Assembly (NCBI GenBank): GCA_022836615.1
Contig: MU405302.1
Location: forward strand, 62,001-126,000
Origin: Annulohypoxylon bovei var. microspora
Taxonomy: Eukaryota; Ascomycota; Sordariomycetes; Xylariales; Hypoxylaceae
DNA: 64,000 nt
Reading direction: 5' to 3'
In this document: positions 45,459-58,012 of the stretch, piece by piece
Layout of the letters: every line of letters starts with the position of its first letter
Position numbering within the stretch: position 1 is the stretch's first letter
Made by a program: the position numbers and the translations under genes
The notes under the pieces: model-generated
The model's input: the letters and a program-made list of their open reading frames with translations, nothing else
Told to the model about the DNA's origin: nothing
The model's database searches: none

Positions 45459-47151
45459 CAAGTTCTCATCAGGTTGTTAGCCAATCATAACGAGCTTAGA
45501 GTTGATACTATGCACCTTGTTTTAGCCAATTAGATTCGAAGATCTTATAAGTAATATCCGTATAGCTAGAGCTAGACCAACGTCTTGGAAATGATAAGTA
45601 ATTCCCATTGAAACCACAACTTGCGAACTACGTAGATGTTTCTCGGGATCAACCATGCCAAATACATCAGGGCAAAAGCGAGTACCCGCGTCAACCGCGA
45701 TCTCTAGCTCTAGAACATGGATTAGCGAATGCAACGCGTCCATATATGGTTAGTGTTCTAGGCTAATCCCGCTCGTTACGGGGCGGTAAGCGAAATATTA
45801 CTATAAGTCCTAGATAATCATCTCGTTCATCGTGTCCCAAAACGGTCGAATCCTGCCCTGCCTGCATCTCAAGCGTCTGTCTGGTTACGAAAGCGTAATT
45901 ACTAAGCTAAATTGCAAGCCAAAAAACCCCACACATGCCAGGATATGTTAGGATATTATGACTTCCATATTCCAGACTCCCACGTGTCTTGGCAGTACAC
46001 GTCCCACTATAGAGCTTGGACGGCTCCCTATTAGAATCTTCCGTCAAGCTGGGACGTTATCAAGACCTCTGGTTGATCAATGGGGTGACTTGTACACGCA
46101 AAAAGAATACACGTATCACGCTAAGAAATTACCAGGGTCGAGATGAAGGAATTTGGGCCGTTGATTTCAGCCTATAGAATAGTTCTCGCCTTGCAGTTCT
46201 CCCCACCGCCTTGCAGGCTGTCCCTATACTAAATCTTGTTAGACTATATTCCTTCCTTTTAACTGCATCGCGATATATGGGAAAACTTTGCAGCTAGTGG
46301 CGAGACTTTTAGAGAAACCCTCGAAGCACCACAACGGAACTTCCCTTCGGTGAAATCTCTCTTTCTCGTGGGTGGTTAGTGTGTTCAAGTTTGGCCGGTT
46401 CCATCCTTTATAGTCTAAGAACAGCTGTCAATGATCTACCACGCCCGCGGTATCCGGTCTAAAGATTAACAAGTAACATATTGTTTGTCTTAATCCGTAT
46501 CATCATGCCATGGCAGAGCCACCTAGTATACCAACCAAATGCAAGAGTAGCAGTAGTCTGGTGGAGATGATATCAATTCAGGTAGTGAACATTCGGGAGC
46601 CAACGGTACACACCAGAAAGTAACATTCCCGTGCATATTGCAGATGTTGGATTATACCTACTTGGGTAGGTTTACGCCACGCGAATCACCCCTGCACCCT
46701 AAACTCGTGGGGCTATTGTGGGAGCTCTAGTTTCTATAAGGAGAAGTTGACCTAATATCCCCAGAACCAAACATCGACGCTAGTCTAGGGCAATGGGTCC
46801 TAGGACAGTAAAGAAGTATGGCAGTACTAACCGCAGTCTTATTAGTATCTCATATGATCTATCATAGTCGGTATTACTGTTGCATGGGGGCGGGGCTCTT
46901 ATTTTCCCTAAAACGTTGTCTATAAACATAATAACAAGGCACACTCCACAAACTCGTGTGAAACTTCGAGTTCTCGAAACTTTCCACAATTTTGTAGAAG
47001 AGTTTTCCTAGAAATCGTCTCGGGGTAGGCATCTAGCTTAGGTCTATCAAGCTTCTTCCTTTGTTTTTTCTCCCTTTTAAGAGTACAACAGAAACCTACT
47101 AAGATCTATTATTTCTCATATTGATGATATTAAGATAAACAGCAAAATAAG
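45459..47151. promoter_or_regulatory. gene-free region upstream of the PKS gene
   Basis: About 1.7 kb without a supported gene. A 73-codon minus frame (45522-45743) has no start context or family match. The last 150 bases before 47152 are CT-rich (TTCTTCCTTTGTTTTTTCTCCC near 47050-47075) and then AT-rich, a typical fungal promoter layout. No binding site for a specific regulator is claimed. Confidence 0.4.
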
Positions 47152-50100
47152 ATGTCTTATAGTGAAGAAGGAGCTATCCTTAAAGCTCTTAGTCAAGATG
47201 CCTCGATGCCTATTGCAATTGTGGGCATCTCGGGCAGGTTCCCCGGAGATGCCACAACCCCGAGCAAACTTTGGGATATGGTCTCCGCGAAGAAGAGCGC
47301 ACGATCTGATGTTCCGGAGACTCGGTACAACATAGATGCATTTTACCACCCTAACGCAGATCACCAGGGCAGCACAAGTGTTAGAAGTGGTCATTTTTTG
47401 AAAGATGATATCGCGGCCTTTGATGCCCCTTTCTTTAAGATAACAGCGCAGGAAGCCCATGCCATGGACCCTCAACAAAGAATGGCGCTCGAGCTAGCTT
47501 ATGAAGCTTTAGAATCTGGTAAGCACTTGTATTAACACTGTTATTTAGAAAAAAGAATATACTGACGGTAACTCGTAGCTGGCACTAGAATCGAAGACAT
47601 CTCGGGGTTAGCAATGGGTTGTTACATGGCCTGTTGTGTAAGAGACTATGCTGCAATCCGTGCTATTGACCCAGATGACTATCCGTGAGTACCTCTCCTA
47701 CTAATATTAGACTTTGCATTTTATGCTAACGAAAGTCAAGTCGATATGAGGCGAACGGTAGCATGGGTACTGCCATGATTGCCAATAGGATATCTTGGTA
47801 TTTCGATATTAAGGGGCCGAGTATCAGTCTGGACACTGCTTGCTCATCATCGCTTGTAGCCCTACATCTAGCTTGCCAAAGCATCCGCACCGGAGAGACT
47901 AAAGCGGTAAGTTCTTGAGGATTTCGCACTCGCATCTACCTAGGTAGGTCGGTAAATTATTACTCTGGGCGCTAACAATATTATAGGCTCTTGTTGGTGC
48001 TACAAATTTGATATTAATGCCACATACATCAAACCACTTAAGTACTCTAAGCTTTTTAAGCCCAGATGGGAAGTCGATGGCGTTCGATCATAGAGCGAAT
48101 GGCTAGTATGTATCCCATTATATCTATCTTGCTGATGAAATTCTCTTGTCTCTCTTTTGACACAAGTTAACTAAGACGTTTATAGTTCCCGTGGCGAGGG
48201 CGTATCTGTCATAGTCGTAAAATCCCTAGCTGATGCACTTAGGGATCGCGACGTTATTCGTGCAGTTATCAGGGGTACATCAGTAACCCAAGACGGAAGA
48301 ACGCCAGGTAAGTCTGTTTATATTACTTTGATTCGACTTCATCTAATTGTTGAACAGGAATTAATTTACCTTCTTCCGAGGCGCAGGAAGCATTAATTAG
48401 AGCAGCTTATACTAACGCCGGATTAAGTCCTGCACAAACGGGCTTCTTTGAGGCGCACGGACCCGGTGAGAACCCCTTGAATTAGAGGCCAGAGGAAAAC
48501 TCACTAATCACCATTTTTAGGTACACCCGCCGGTGATCCTTTAGAAGCATCTGCCATTGGTGCCGTATTCGGGAAAACTCGAAAACCGAACGATCCATTA
48601 TACATCGGCTCCGTTAAGTCCAATATCGGACATCTAGAAGCAGGCGCTGGTATAGCTGGCCTAGTGAAAGCCATATATGCCCTCGAAAAGGCGCAGATTC
48701 CTCCAAACATCTGGTTTGAAAAGGCAAATCCTAAGCTCGACTTGGAAAGATGGGGATTAGCCGTGAGTTGCTATGATTTCGAAATTTGAAACCTCGTGTC
48801 ATCATAATTGGATCTAATATCAATTTCTTCCAGGTACCTACCGAGCTCCTTCCATGGCCTACAGATAAGCTGCGGAGGGCTAGCATCAATTCATTTGGAT
48901 ACGGTGGGACTAACGCTCACTGCATCTTGGATGATGCTTATCACTACCTCCAAGATCGCGGACTTATCGGGCGACATAACACGGCAACGACAGTACCGGG
49001 CCGCAGGATTGAGCATTCCCCGAGCGTACTTATGTCACCAATAACCGACACTTCGTTCATTAGCTCGGATGGCGGTTCAGAAAATGGTAGTGTAAACGGA
49101 AGAGGATCTTCTGTTTCCGAGTTCACCGACTATGGGGAGAGTCCTGCCACCCCTCAACTTCTGGTCTGGTCCTCACACGAACAGAGCGGGATCAGCAGAA
49201 CTGCGACGAGCCTCCAGTCTTATCTAAAAGAACAGCCAAAGTTGCCGGTATACGAGTTAACGTTCTTGAAACGACTAGCATACACCTTATCTAGCCGGCG
49301 CAGCAAGCTCTCGTGGTCATCATTCATCGTAGCATCTAGCGTGGACGAAGCGATAAAAGCTATAGATATTGCGAACAAGCCTTTGCGGCCTACTCAAAAT
49401 CTTTCTGCAGTTTTTGTGTTCACGGGTCAAGGCGCCCAGTGGTTTGGAATGGGTCGTGAACTTCGCGCTTACAGGACCTACAACAACAGTTTAATAGAGG
49501 CGACAGCTCATCTCAAGTCGCTAGGATGTGATTGGGACTTGTTGGAAGAGCTGGACGCCTCGGAAACCGAGTCGCGCATCAATGAGCCTCAGATCAGCCA
49601 GCCCGCATGCACCGTAGTCCAAGTCGCGTTAGTCGATCTCCTCAAAGAGTGGAGGATACTCCCGTCCGTTACTGTCGGCCACTCCAGTGGTGAAATAGGT
49701 GCGGCCTACGCTAAGGGCGCTATTTCGCGCCACTCTGCATGGACGATCGCATATCACAGAGGACGCTTATCGGCCGGCTTGTCGACGCCAGGGGCTATGC
49801 TCGCAGCCGCACTGGGCGAGGCCGATGCTCAACATTATATCGACAAGGTGTCTACAAATCCGAAACCTGTCGTTGCATGTATTAACAGCCCTAAGAGCGT
49901 CACGATATCTGGTAGGATAGATGCCATCAACGAGGTCCAGGAATTGATAGGAAGCCAGGCTTGGTGCAGAAAACTTCTCGTTAAGACGGCATACCACAGC
50001 CCCTTCATGCAGGAACTTGCTAAACCATATCTTGAGTCCCTTGATAGCATTCAGGCAGACGAAAGCACGAGCACAGAAGTTCGCATGTTCTCGTCCGTCA

Positions 50101-53100
50101 CTGGAGAAGAGATCAGCGATGAAGCATTGAGGTCGCCCCAGTACTGGGTAGATAACATGGTCTGTCCCGTCAAGTTTGATCATGCAGTGAACGCAATGTT
50201 GAACTCTCCAGCACTCCTCGAGAAATCGATCGTGATGGTAGAGGTTGGACCTCATGGTGCTCTGCAAGGTCCAATCAAACAGATATTGCAAGCACGAGAG
50301 GGAAAGAAGCAGGATATCCATGTGCTCGGTCTCTTGACACGAAAACAAGATGCGATCCATACCGCACTCACCGCTGCCGGTTCTCTTCACCAGAGAGGAT
50401 TTTCAGTTGATGTCACCAAGGCTAATCATCTCAATCCTACAGAGGAGCTCCCCACCCACTTGGTAGATATGCCACCGTTTGCGTGGAATCACAACTCGAA
50501 GTATTGGTACGAGACAGCTCTATCGGCAGCTTACCGAAACCGAAAATTGCCAAGACATGATCTACTTGGTGTGAGAAATGAGTTCTCCAACGATAATGAG
50601 CCGAGTTGGCGCAACTATCTCCGTCTCTCGGAGATTCCTTGGCTCAGGCATTACACGGTCCAGAACAAGCCAATTCTCTTCTTTTCTGGTGTATTAGCCA
50701 TGGTGATCGAGGCTGTCCGCGAGACTTCCGAACCTACCAAAACGATTGAAGCTTTTCAGCTTCGAGACGTTTTCCCAGGGTCGCCTCTTGTTCTAAGCGA
50801 AGCCGAGGATAGCCCCGTCGAGACGAAGTTACAGTTACGTCCTTGGCGGCTGGCTTCCAGATCTTTGACCACATATTGGAAGGAGTTCACTCTGTCCAGC
50901 CGTAATCGCGAAGGCGACTGGACCCAACACAGCACAGGTCTTATTAAGGTTAAATATGCTGCGGAAGAACAATCCTCAAGCTTCATAGATGAAGGTGCCT
51001 CGATAGCTGAGAGTTATCGTGTACAGTACTCGCATATAGCAGGCTTGGCACTGGAGGATCGTAACACGGCCAAGTTTTATGAGAAGGTAAGCTAAAAATC
51101 GGCATCCCTAGACTTCGCTAACATAGCAATAGTTCACCAAGCTCGGAATGCAATGGGGCCCGATGTATCAAACTTTGATGGATTCACGGGTTGGGGGCAC
51201 CGCCATCTGCAGCACTCTAGAGATCCCTGACACGAAGTCGATCATGCCGAATAATATCGAGTCTCAGCACATTGTTCATCCGGCGATACTCGATGGCGCA
51301 TTCCAGATGTTAATGGCATGCGACGGAGTAGCCAAGCCTACAACTCCTAAGTATATTGAGAGGATCCAGATCTCGGCCAAAATTCCCACTCTAGAAGGCA
51401 CTCGGCTCAAAGGTTTCGCCGATATTAAGGAAAGGCGTTTCGACGGAACGAACGGCACAGTTGTGATCTCGGACGAGAAGTGGGAAGAGCCTCTAATCGT
51501 CTTTGAAGGTCTGAAGTCGACAGACTTCACTGCCGAGACGGAATCAACCGAGGACGCACAGACTCAGATCGATGCCCTGAAGAAACTAGGGGCCTACCCA
51601 ACATGGGATATTGACGTAGAGAACTCGGCTGATGCTACTATAGAACTTCTCGGCAAGGCATGTGCCGGCGCTCCTCAGATCGAGTACTCGGTAGTATACG
51701 ATCTCGAATGGGCTGCTTACATCGTGTGCAAGAGAGCCATCCAGCGTTTTACCATAGAGGATACTGGGAAGATGGCACCGCACTATCAAATCTACTACAA
51801 CTACATGAAGAGACAGTGCGAACTTGGTGAGGCAGGAAAGTTGCCCTGCCAGTCTCCCGAATGGGCTTCGGCGAGTGAAAGTGTCGAGAATGATGTCTTG
51901 GCCCGAGTCTCTAAAGCAACTCTTGAAGGAGAGATGATGTGCCGCATCAATGACAATATCTCCAGCATGCTTTTGGGCGAGGTAGAAGCATGGGAGGTGA
52001 TGAGCCGGGATAACCTGCTGAATAATATGTACCGCTACGGTCTTTCAGACGAACGCACACCCGCAATCCAGTGCGAGTATATCAAGCGCCTGTCACATAA
52101 GAGGCCTCTCCGCATCCTCGAGGTCGGTGCCGGTACAGGAAGCGCCACAAGTCGAATCCTCTCCAGCCTCGAGCCAAACGTCGCAGGACGATTGCAGAAG
52201 TACACGTATACCGACATCAGTGGTGTCTTCTTCGAGGCAGCCAGCGAGGAGTTCAAGGAATATAGTTCGATGATGGAGTTCAAGGTCTTGGACATCGAGA
52301 AGGACCCATCGCAACAGGGGCTGGAAGAAGGATCATACGACCTTGTTGTTGCTTTCCAGGTCCTTCATGCGACGTCCTCTATTGGCACGACTTTGGCGAA
52401 TTGTAGGAAGCTGCTGAAACCGTATGTAATTCATATCCTATTTAAATTGCTAAAAGAAAGCGCTAACACCGAACTTTTTTAGGGGCGGGCATCTCATCGT
52501 TACGGAACTAACAAACAAGATTGCGAGACGATCAGTGGTGTTCGGTGTCCTCTCCGGCTGGTGGCTAGGTGAGGATGACGGTCGACAATGGGGCCCAGAA
52601 CTCTCCGAGGAAGAATGGGATACTCGTCTACGTGCGCAAGGATTCGCGGGCGTCGATTGGTGTTTCCGCGATCGAGAGGATGCTGGTCATTCCTCGTCTA
52701 TCATAGCATCGAACGTCCCTTACGAGTCTAACGATGAGTTGCCGAGCAAGGTAGTAATCGTTACGTCGTCGATAGAAAGCAGTTCGTCGAAATCTTTGGT
52801 GGATCAGCTCTCTAGTAGACTTGCAGCAAATGGGACGTTCGTTAAGCAGATGTCGCTACTTGATATCACCGACTCTAATCTGACCGCAACTCGTTGCATC
52901 GCGACGTTCGAACTCGAGAAGCCACTGTTGAGCTCGATTACAGCGGATGAATACGATGCTCTAAAGCATATGGTCCTCCATTCCGAAGGCACCCTGTGGC
53001 TAACAAAAGGCGGCACTTCCATGGATACACGGGAGCCGGAGCTAAACATGATCGCAGGGTTCGCGCGAACAATCCGTGGCGAGGCTCCAGAAGTCAAGTT

Positions 53101-55735
53101 TACGACATTGGACCTTGATCCAGATGTCCCTTGCGACCAACCGCAAGTAACCGAGACCATCTTGAAGGTACTCCGCCTACAGGGAGAGTTGCACAATACC
53201 GACCATGAGTTTTCTGAGAGGAAGGGTGCTCTCAACGTACTTCGCATAAGCCCCGACGAGACCCTTAGCAAAATATTGAGCCCGGATGAACCTCGCGAGG
53301 ATCACTTAACGATACAGCCAATTAAGCAGTCAGGTCGGCCACTAAAGCTTGACCTGAGGACTACAGGCGAACTCGATGGTTTCTATTTCAATGATGACGA
53401 CGACTACTCCAAGCCCTTGGGCGATCTAGATATCGAAATCGAGGTCAAGGCCGTCGGACTAGATCCCTATGATATGGCAGTCGCATTAGGTCAGCTTTGG
53501 GACCCTAGCCTCGGCACCGAATGCAGTGGTGTCGTAACCAGAATAGGCAAAGGTGTCACAGAATTCAGCGTAGGAGATCGGGTGATGACCTGCGGGCTGG
53601 GCTGGTACAAGACTTTCATCCGAAATACGCAAGACATGTTCCAGAGGCTGCCGAACACGATGTCCTTCGAAGAGGGCGCAACCATGATGATATCATACGG
53701 GACTGCAGTCTACAGCATATTTAATGTTGTCAGGCTTCAAGCGGGAGAAACGGTCCTAATCCACTCAGCATCAGACTGCTTAGGTCAAGCTGCCATCAAT
53801 GCAGCACAACACGTTGGCGCCGAAATCATCGCTACCGTCTCCTCAGAAGCAGAGAAGCAATTCCTCGCTAAACACTACCATATTCCCGACGACCACATCT
53901 TCAGTAACAAAGACAACGGTTTCGTGCAGGGAATCAAGCGGATAACGAACGGCCTAGGCGTCCAGGCAATTCTAAATTCGTTGACAGGGGAGCTGCTAAG
54001 GGAAACCTGGCACTGCATCGCACCATTCGGCCGATTCGTGGAGCTCGGAATGAAAGATATTCGTAAGTAAACTATCATCAAGTCCACAGTACCATTTGAC
54101 TAATATCGGAAAATAGGAAGCAACACGGGGTTGGATATGGTGCCTTTCGCAAACAACGCGATCTTTGCCGGCGTGAATCTTCTGACAATGTACCGAACTA
54201 ACCGCCCGCTGTTTAGCAAATTAATGGCCGACGTCTTCCGATATTACAAGGAAGGTATCATCAAACTGGTGAAGCCGCTGCACGTTTTCAAGCTATCGGA
54301 GGTTTCGGATGCATTTAGAATGCTACAGGCAAGGAAGCATGAAGGCAAGGTGGTCCTTCAAGTTGTCGACGACGATAAAGTGCCGGTAGGTTAAATACCG
54401 ATTATCTTTCTCTGGTATCGGGTGCTAATCGGAACGTAGACAACTCCTCCAAGGCCGGTCGAAGTCCAACTACATCCCGATGCGACTTATATCATCCCAG
54501 GTGGAATGGGCGGTCTCGGTCGATCGTTGATGAGGTGGATGGCTGCAAAAGGAGCACGCAATTTAGTTACCACATCTCGATCGGGCGCCAATGATCCCCG
54601 AGCGCAGCAACTACTCGAAGATCTCTCTAAACTCGGCGTCAAGGTGAAAGCATTTGCGGCGGATGTTGGCTGTGTAGAGCAATGCCAAGCAGTCCTGAAA
54701 GATATAGCAAAAGAGGGATTCCCGCCAATACGCGGAGTAGTGATTATGGCGATGAATGTCAAGGTAAGAATTCAATAAATAGAGGGGTCGGCTCTCAGAA
54801 GTGCTAATACAAGGTTCAAGGACTCCATGTTCGAAACTATGGGATTCGACTCTTGGTGGTCAGCATTAAGTCCCAAATATAGGGTGACGTTAAATATGCA
54901 CCGCATGTTGCCAGATGACCTCGATTTCTTCATAACCATGTCGTCGGCAGCAGGACAAATCGGTTCGATTGCGCAGAGCAACTACAATGCTGGTAAGTCA
55001 TCTATATTCGCAAGAATTACGCGTCCTCGTTGTTAATAGTAGACAGGCAATACCTACCAAGACGCTGTGGTGCATTGCCGTCGAGCCCGAGGCTTGAAAG
55101 CAACAAGCATCAACCTTGGCTGGATGGGAGAGATCGGATTCGTCTCGGAGCAGGGCAAGGTGCCGGAGATAGTGCGCGCTGGCGCCCCGCAACTTACAGC
55201 GAAACAGTTCCTTGCAGTGATAGAAGCCGCCATGGCAGACCAAGTTAAGGCACAGCCGGTGCTTGGCCTTGCTAGCGGCGGCTTGGTCAAGGCTAACGGC
55301 GATGACGACCCTTACTGGTTCTCGGATGCGCGCTTCGGTCCGCTAAGCGTATACGATACGCAGATACAGAATGCTACCGGTTCGAAGGACCGTGCGAAGG
55401 GTACAGCGGCGGCAGATTTCGCAAGTATATTAGGGGCCGTGGCGAGTTTGGACGATGCAAGGACTGCTGTCTGCTCGGCCTTGATGGGCAAGCTTGCGAA
55501 GAGCTTGATGATGGAGCTTGAGGATCTCGATAGTGCCCGGCCGATCAACACATACGGAGTCGACAGCCTCGTCGCAGTCGACATTAGAGCCTGGGCGCTC
55601 AAGGAGTTGCAGAGCGTGGTACATGTTTCCGAGATCTTGCGCAATGTTCCGATGGCGGAATTAGCTGGAACCATCGCGTCGAAGTCGAAGCTTTTACCGG
55701 AGGTGCTGCGGAACGGCCCGGCTGTCCAAGCATAG
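47152..55735 (+). CDS. highly reducing type I polyketide synthase, KS-AT-DH-MT-ER-KR-ACP (2601 aa)
   Basis: Fourteen exons: 47152-47518, 47579-47684, 47741-47906, 47987-48105, 48186-48307, 48358-48465, 48521-48762, 48834-51086, 51133-52421, 52483-54062, 54117-54385, 54440-54763, 54821-54992, 55047-55735. They sum to exactly 2602 codons. KS: Cys192 in DTACSSS, His327 in EAHGPGT, His367 in SNIGHLE. AT: FTGQGAQ (606) and GHSSGE (Ser694). DH: HDLLG near 983, but Tyr1017 replaces the catalytic His and the FPGAGY-type motif is gone, while Asp1215 (HPAILDG) remains. MT: LEVGAGTGSAT (about 1490). ER from about 1900, with SDCLGQ (2021-2026) in place of SGGVGQ. KR: PGGMGGLG (2227), Lys2334, Ser2357, Tyr2370. 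ACP: GVDSL, Ser2546. No release domain, as usual for fungal reducing PKSs. A methylated reduced polyketide is expected; product unknown. No cluster partner is adjacent. Confidence 0.93.
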
Positions 55736-55898
55736 ATGGGTTTTGATGAACATATGTAGATGTAAAGATACGATTTACGAGACGACACGTCATCTTATGA
55801 TTTAGATGAGAATCTTTGCCAAGGAGTTGGTTACGCTATATATACCTATTGATTAGAAGATATACGTTTGACGAGATAGATCAATTGATTTACTTACC
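55736..55898. terminator. convergent 3' ends of PKS and CutC genes
   Basis: Only 163 bp separate the PKS stop from the stop of the opposing CutC-like gene, so the polyadenylation regions of both transcripts must lie here or overlap into the neighbouring 3' ends. No specific signal is assigned. Confidence 0.4.
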
Positions 55899-56714
55899 TC
55901 AACCTAGTTGTGACAAGATGCTAGTGACTTCGTCAGCATCGATATCTTCTGACTCGGCATTTGAAAGACAGGCCGAATGAACAAAGGTCGATTGTTCACT
56001 CTCATTCAGCCTGAGTCGCCGTGAAAGCTCTCCGATATTATGCCTTCTAACGCCGCCGCCGACAATTATCTCGATACCGAGTGTTTCCGCTTTCGCGATA
56101 ATCTTTTCCAGCATAGAAACGTTGCTAGCAGCGTGACCAATGCCACCTGATGTGAGTATAGCATCGAAACCGCAAGAAGCTAGATGATTAAGTGCCGTCT
56201 CCCAAGCGTAGCGCACATCAATATCGGATCCATCATCGTCACAGCTCACTATTTCGTCGAAAGCTCGATGAAATATAAGCTTGAAAGGACGAGCTGCTTC
56301 AACAAGACGGACGCATCTATCCTTATCAACCCAACACCTATCTTCGTCAACCCAGCATCTATCATTAAGTTGAGAGTCTTCTTTCAAGATTCCAAACACG
56401 AAGCCGTCGCCACGTGCTTCATTTAGCAATCCTGTCTCTTTGAATTTTTGAATATCGGCTTCCATCTGATCAAACTCTAGTTTAGAATAAATAAAGTCGC
56501 GCTTCTCCTCTTCAGGTGGTGGGCCTCGTGGTCTTATCATGACGCGCACAGGAATTTGGAGCTGCGCTACACGTTCGAGGTCCTCGAGCGAAGGTGTGAG
56601 GCCTCCATCGGGATATGAGCCTACAGCATTAAGCTCGATACGCGATGCACCTAACTTGACTGCCTTCAAAGCGGCTGCAGCGCCAAAAACGGGGATTTCT
56701 AGGCCAGTTCCCAT
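55899..56714 (-). CDS. CutC family protein (271 aa)
   Basis: A single exon. The TIM-barrel CutC family was named for copper homeostasis in bacteria, but its enzymatic role remains unsettled. Family blocks are LEIPVFGAAAALKAVKLGASRIELNAVGSYPDGGLTPS (residues 5-42), VMIRPRGPP, DGFVFGIL, FHRAFDEI, GFDAILTSGGIGHA, EIIVGGGVRRHNI and a late VHSACLS. Together they span the whole family length, so the protein looks intact. An odd local duplication, DRCWVDEDRCWVDKDRC, sits near residues 118-134, where relatives usually have ID-x-x-RC. It comes from an in-frame tandem repeat of about 21 bp at 56313-56356. Cytosolic, no targeting signal. The gene converges on the PKS but need not be related to it. Confidence 0.88.
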   Translation of the reverse strand: MGTGLEIPVFGAAAALKAVKLGASRIELNAVGSYPDGGLTPSLEDLERVAQLQIPVRVMIRPRGPPPEEEKRDFIYSKLEFDQMEADIQKFKETGLLNEARGDGFVFGILKEDSQLNDRCWVDEDRCWVDKDRCVRLVEAARPFKLIFHRAFDEIVSCDDDGSDIDVRYAWETALNHLASCGFDAILTSGGIGHAASNVSMLEKIIAKAETLGIEIIVGGGVRRHNIGELSRRLRLNESEQSTFVHSACLSNAESEDIDADEVTSILSQLG

Positions 56715-57062
56715 GACTTATTTCTTGTATAATTAAAAACTAAAAATGTGTTGCAATAAGATTGTTCTTCCGTGAGAATGCGAGATGGATTCCGGTGTTA
56801 GACTAAGCGCTCTCCAAATGCCCGAGCTCTAGAGTCACTGGGGTTTTTTGCCTAATTTGGGTGACTAATCAATCCCTGGGAAAGTTAAAAGAATGCGCCC
56901 AATCAAAGGCTGTCAACTGTAACACTACATTCTCAGCGCCATCTAGGTGGTCCGTGCTAAGGCTAAAGTTATGGGAGGTCGGGTTGTGTGTTCCAGCGCG
57001 GGGCTGATGTACCTAAAATTTTAAAACTTGGGCATAGCTTATTTTGTTACGGCAAAACAACG
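56715..57062. other. upstream region of CutC gene
   Basis: No gene recognised. The right end holds AAAACAACG (57054-57062), the left target-site duplication of the MITE that follows. Confidence 0.5.
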
Positions 57063-58012
57063 GGGAATATAGATGAACTGACCATTACCCCACAAATAAA
57101 AGGACCCACACCTTACCATTACAGGGGTTTTTTGGTGAAGGCTTTTCACCGGACCATACCACTGTAAAGCTCAGTCAACCATTGTAAAAAAAGCACTTAA
57201 TTGACCATTGTAAAGTTGTAAAGCTGTAAAGCTGTAAAGCTGTAAAGCTGTAAAGCTGTAAAGCTGTAAAGCTGTAAAGCTGTAAAGCTGTAAAGCTGTA
57301 AAGCTGTAAAGCTGTATTAGAGGCTGCAAAGCTATAAGGGCCTTTTATAAAGCTGTAAGTGGTGTTGTAAATGGTGGTGTAAGTGGTAGTGTAAGTGGTG
57401 GTGTAAGTGGTGGTGTAAGTGGTATTATAACGTGTTTTTGAAGGGTATTAAATACTCGATGAGTACTCATCAAGTATTCAGTAAGTATTTATTATATTTA
57501 TTACAATCAAATAATACCAATAAATACTCAGAGAGTACTCATTAAGTACTTATTACTCTTTTATTATGAGTAAATAATATAAAAATGAGTACTTATCGAG
57601 TATTCTTTGAGTATTTATTAGCATTAATTGAAGGTAAATAATAATGATGAGTACTTGATGAGTACTCAATGAGTACTTGATATCCTTCAAAAATACGTTA
57701 TAATACCACTTACACCACCACTTACACCACCATTTACAGCTTTATAAAAGGCCCTTATAGCTTTGCAGCCTCTAATACAGCTTTGCAGCTTTACAGCCTC
57801 TAATACCAGCTGGCAGCTGGGGCAGTTGGCAGCTAGGGCAGTTTGGCAGTTTGGCAGCTGTGGCAGCTCCGCTAAGGCTTTATTACAATAGCTGATTGGC
57901 TAAGGCTTTACAATGGTCAAGTCAGGTGAAGTGCTCTCACCAAAAAACCCCTGCAATGGTAAGGTGTGGGTCCTTTAATTTGTGGAGCAATGGTCAGTTC
58001 ATCTATATTCCC
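57063..58012. mobile_element. 950-bp MITE with 9-bp target-site duplication, MULE-like
   Basis: Inverted ends begin GGGAATATAGATGAACTGAC at 57063 and are mirrored at 58012. Identity is near 90 percent for the first 80 bp and continues weakly for another 40 bp or more. A perfect 9-bp direct repeat AAAACAACG flanks the element (57054-57062 and 58013-58021). Further inside, 57315-57420 and 57680-57790 are again inverted copies of each other (GTAAGTGGTGGT units and AAAGGCCCTTATAGCTTTGC), so the whole element can fold back. The centre is AT-rich with GAGTACTC palindromes. No transposase. A 9-bp duplication and GGG ends suit Mutator-like elements. Its left arm carries an 8-bp tandem array. Confidence 0.9.
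57217..57312. repeat. tandem array of TGTAAAGC (12 perfect copies)
   Basis: Twelve uninterrupted 8-bp units TGTAAAGC run from 57217 to 57312, preceded by one variant copy (TGTAAAGT, 57209-57216). The array lies in the sub-terminal left arm of the 950-bp MITE; the right arm has only scattered AGCTTTGCAGCTTTACAG remnants, so the array probably expanded after the element formed. Confidence 0.95.

Noticed and set aside
45522..45743. Gene relic upstream of the PKS
   Set aside because: A 73-codon frame with no recognisable similarity, start context or partner exon.
14761..55735. One biosynthetic cluster joining SDR, P450, NmrA-like protein and PKS
   Set aside because: Genes are 20-40 kb apart with GTP cyclohydrolase, TAF11, a tRNA and carboxypeptidase between them.
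57217..57312. CRISPR-like array
   Set aside because: Units are 8 bp without spacers, within a eukaryotic MITE; simple tandem repeat.
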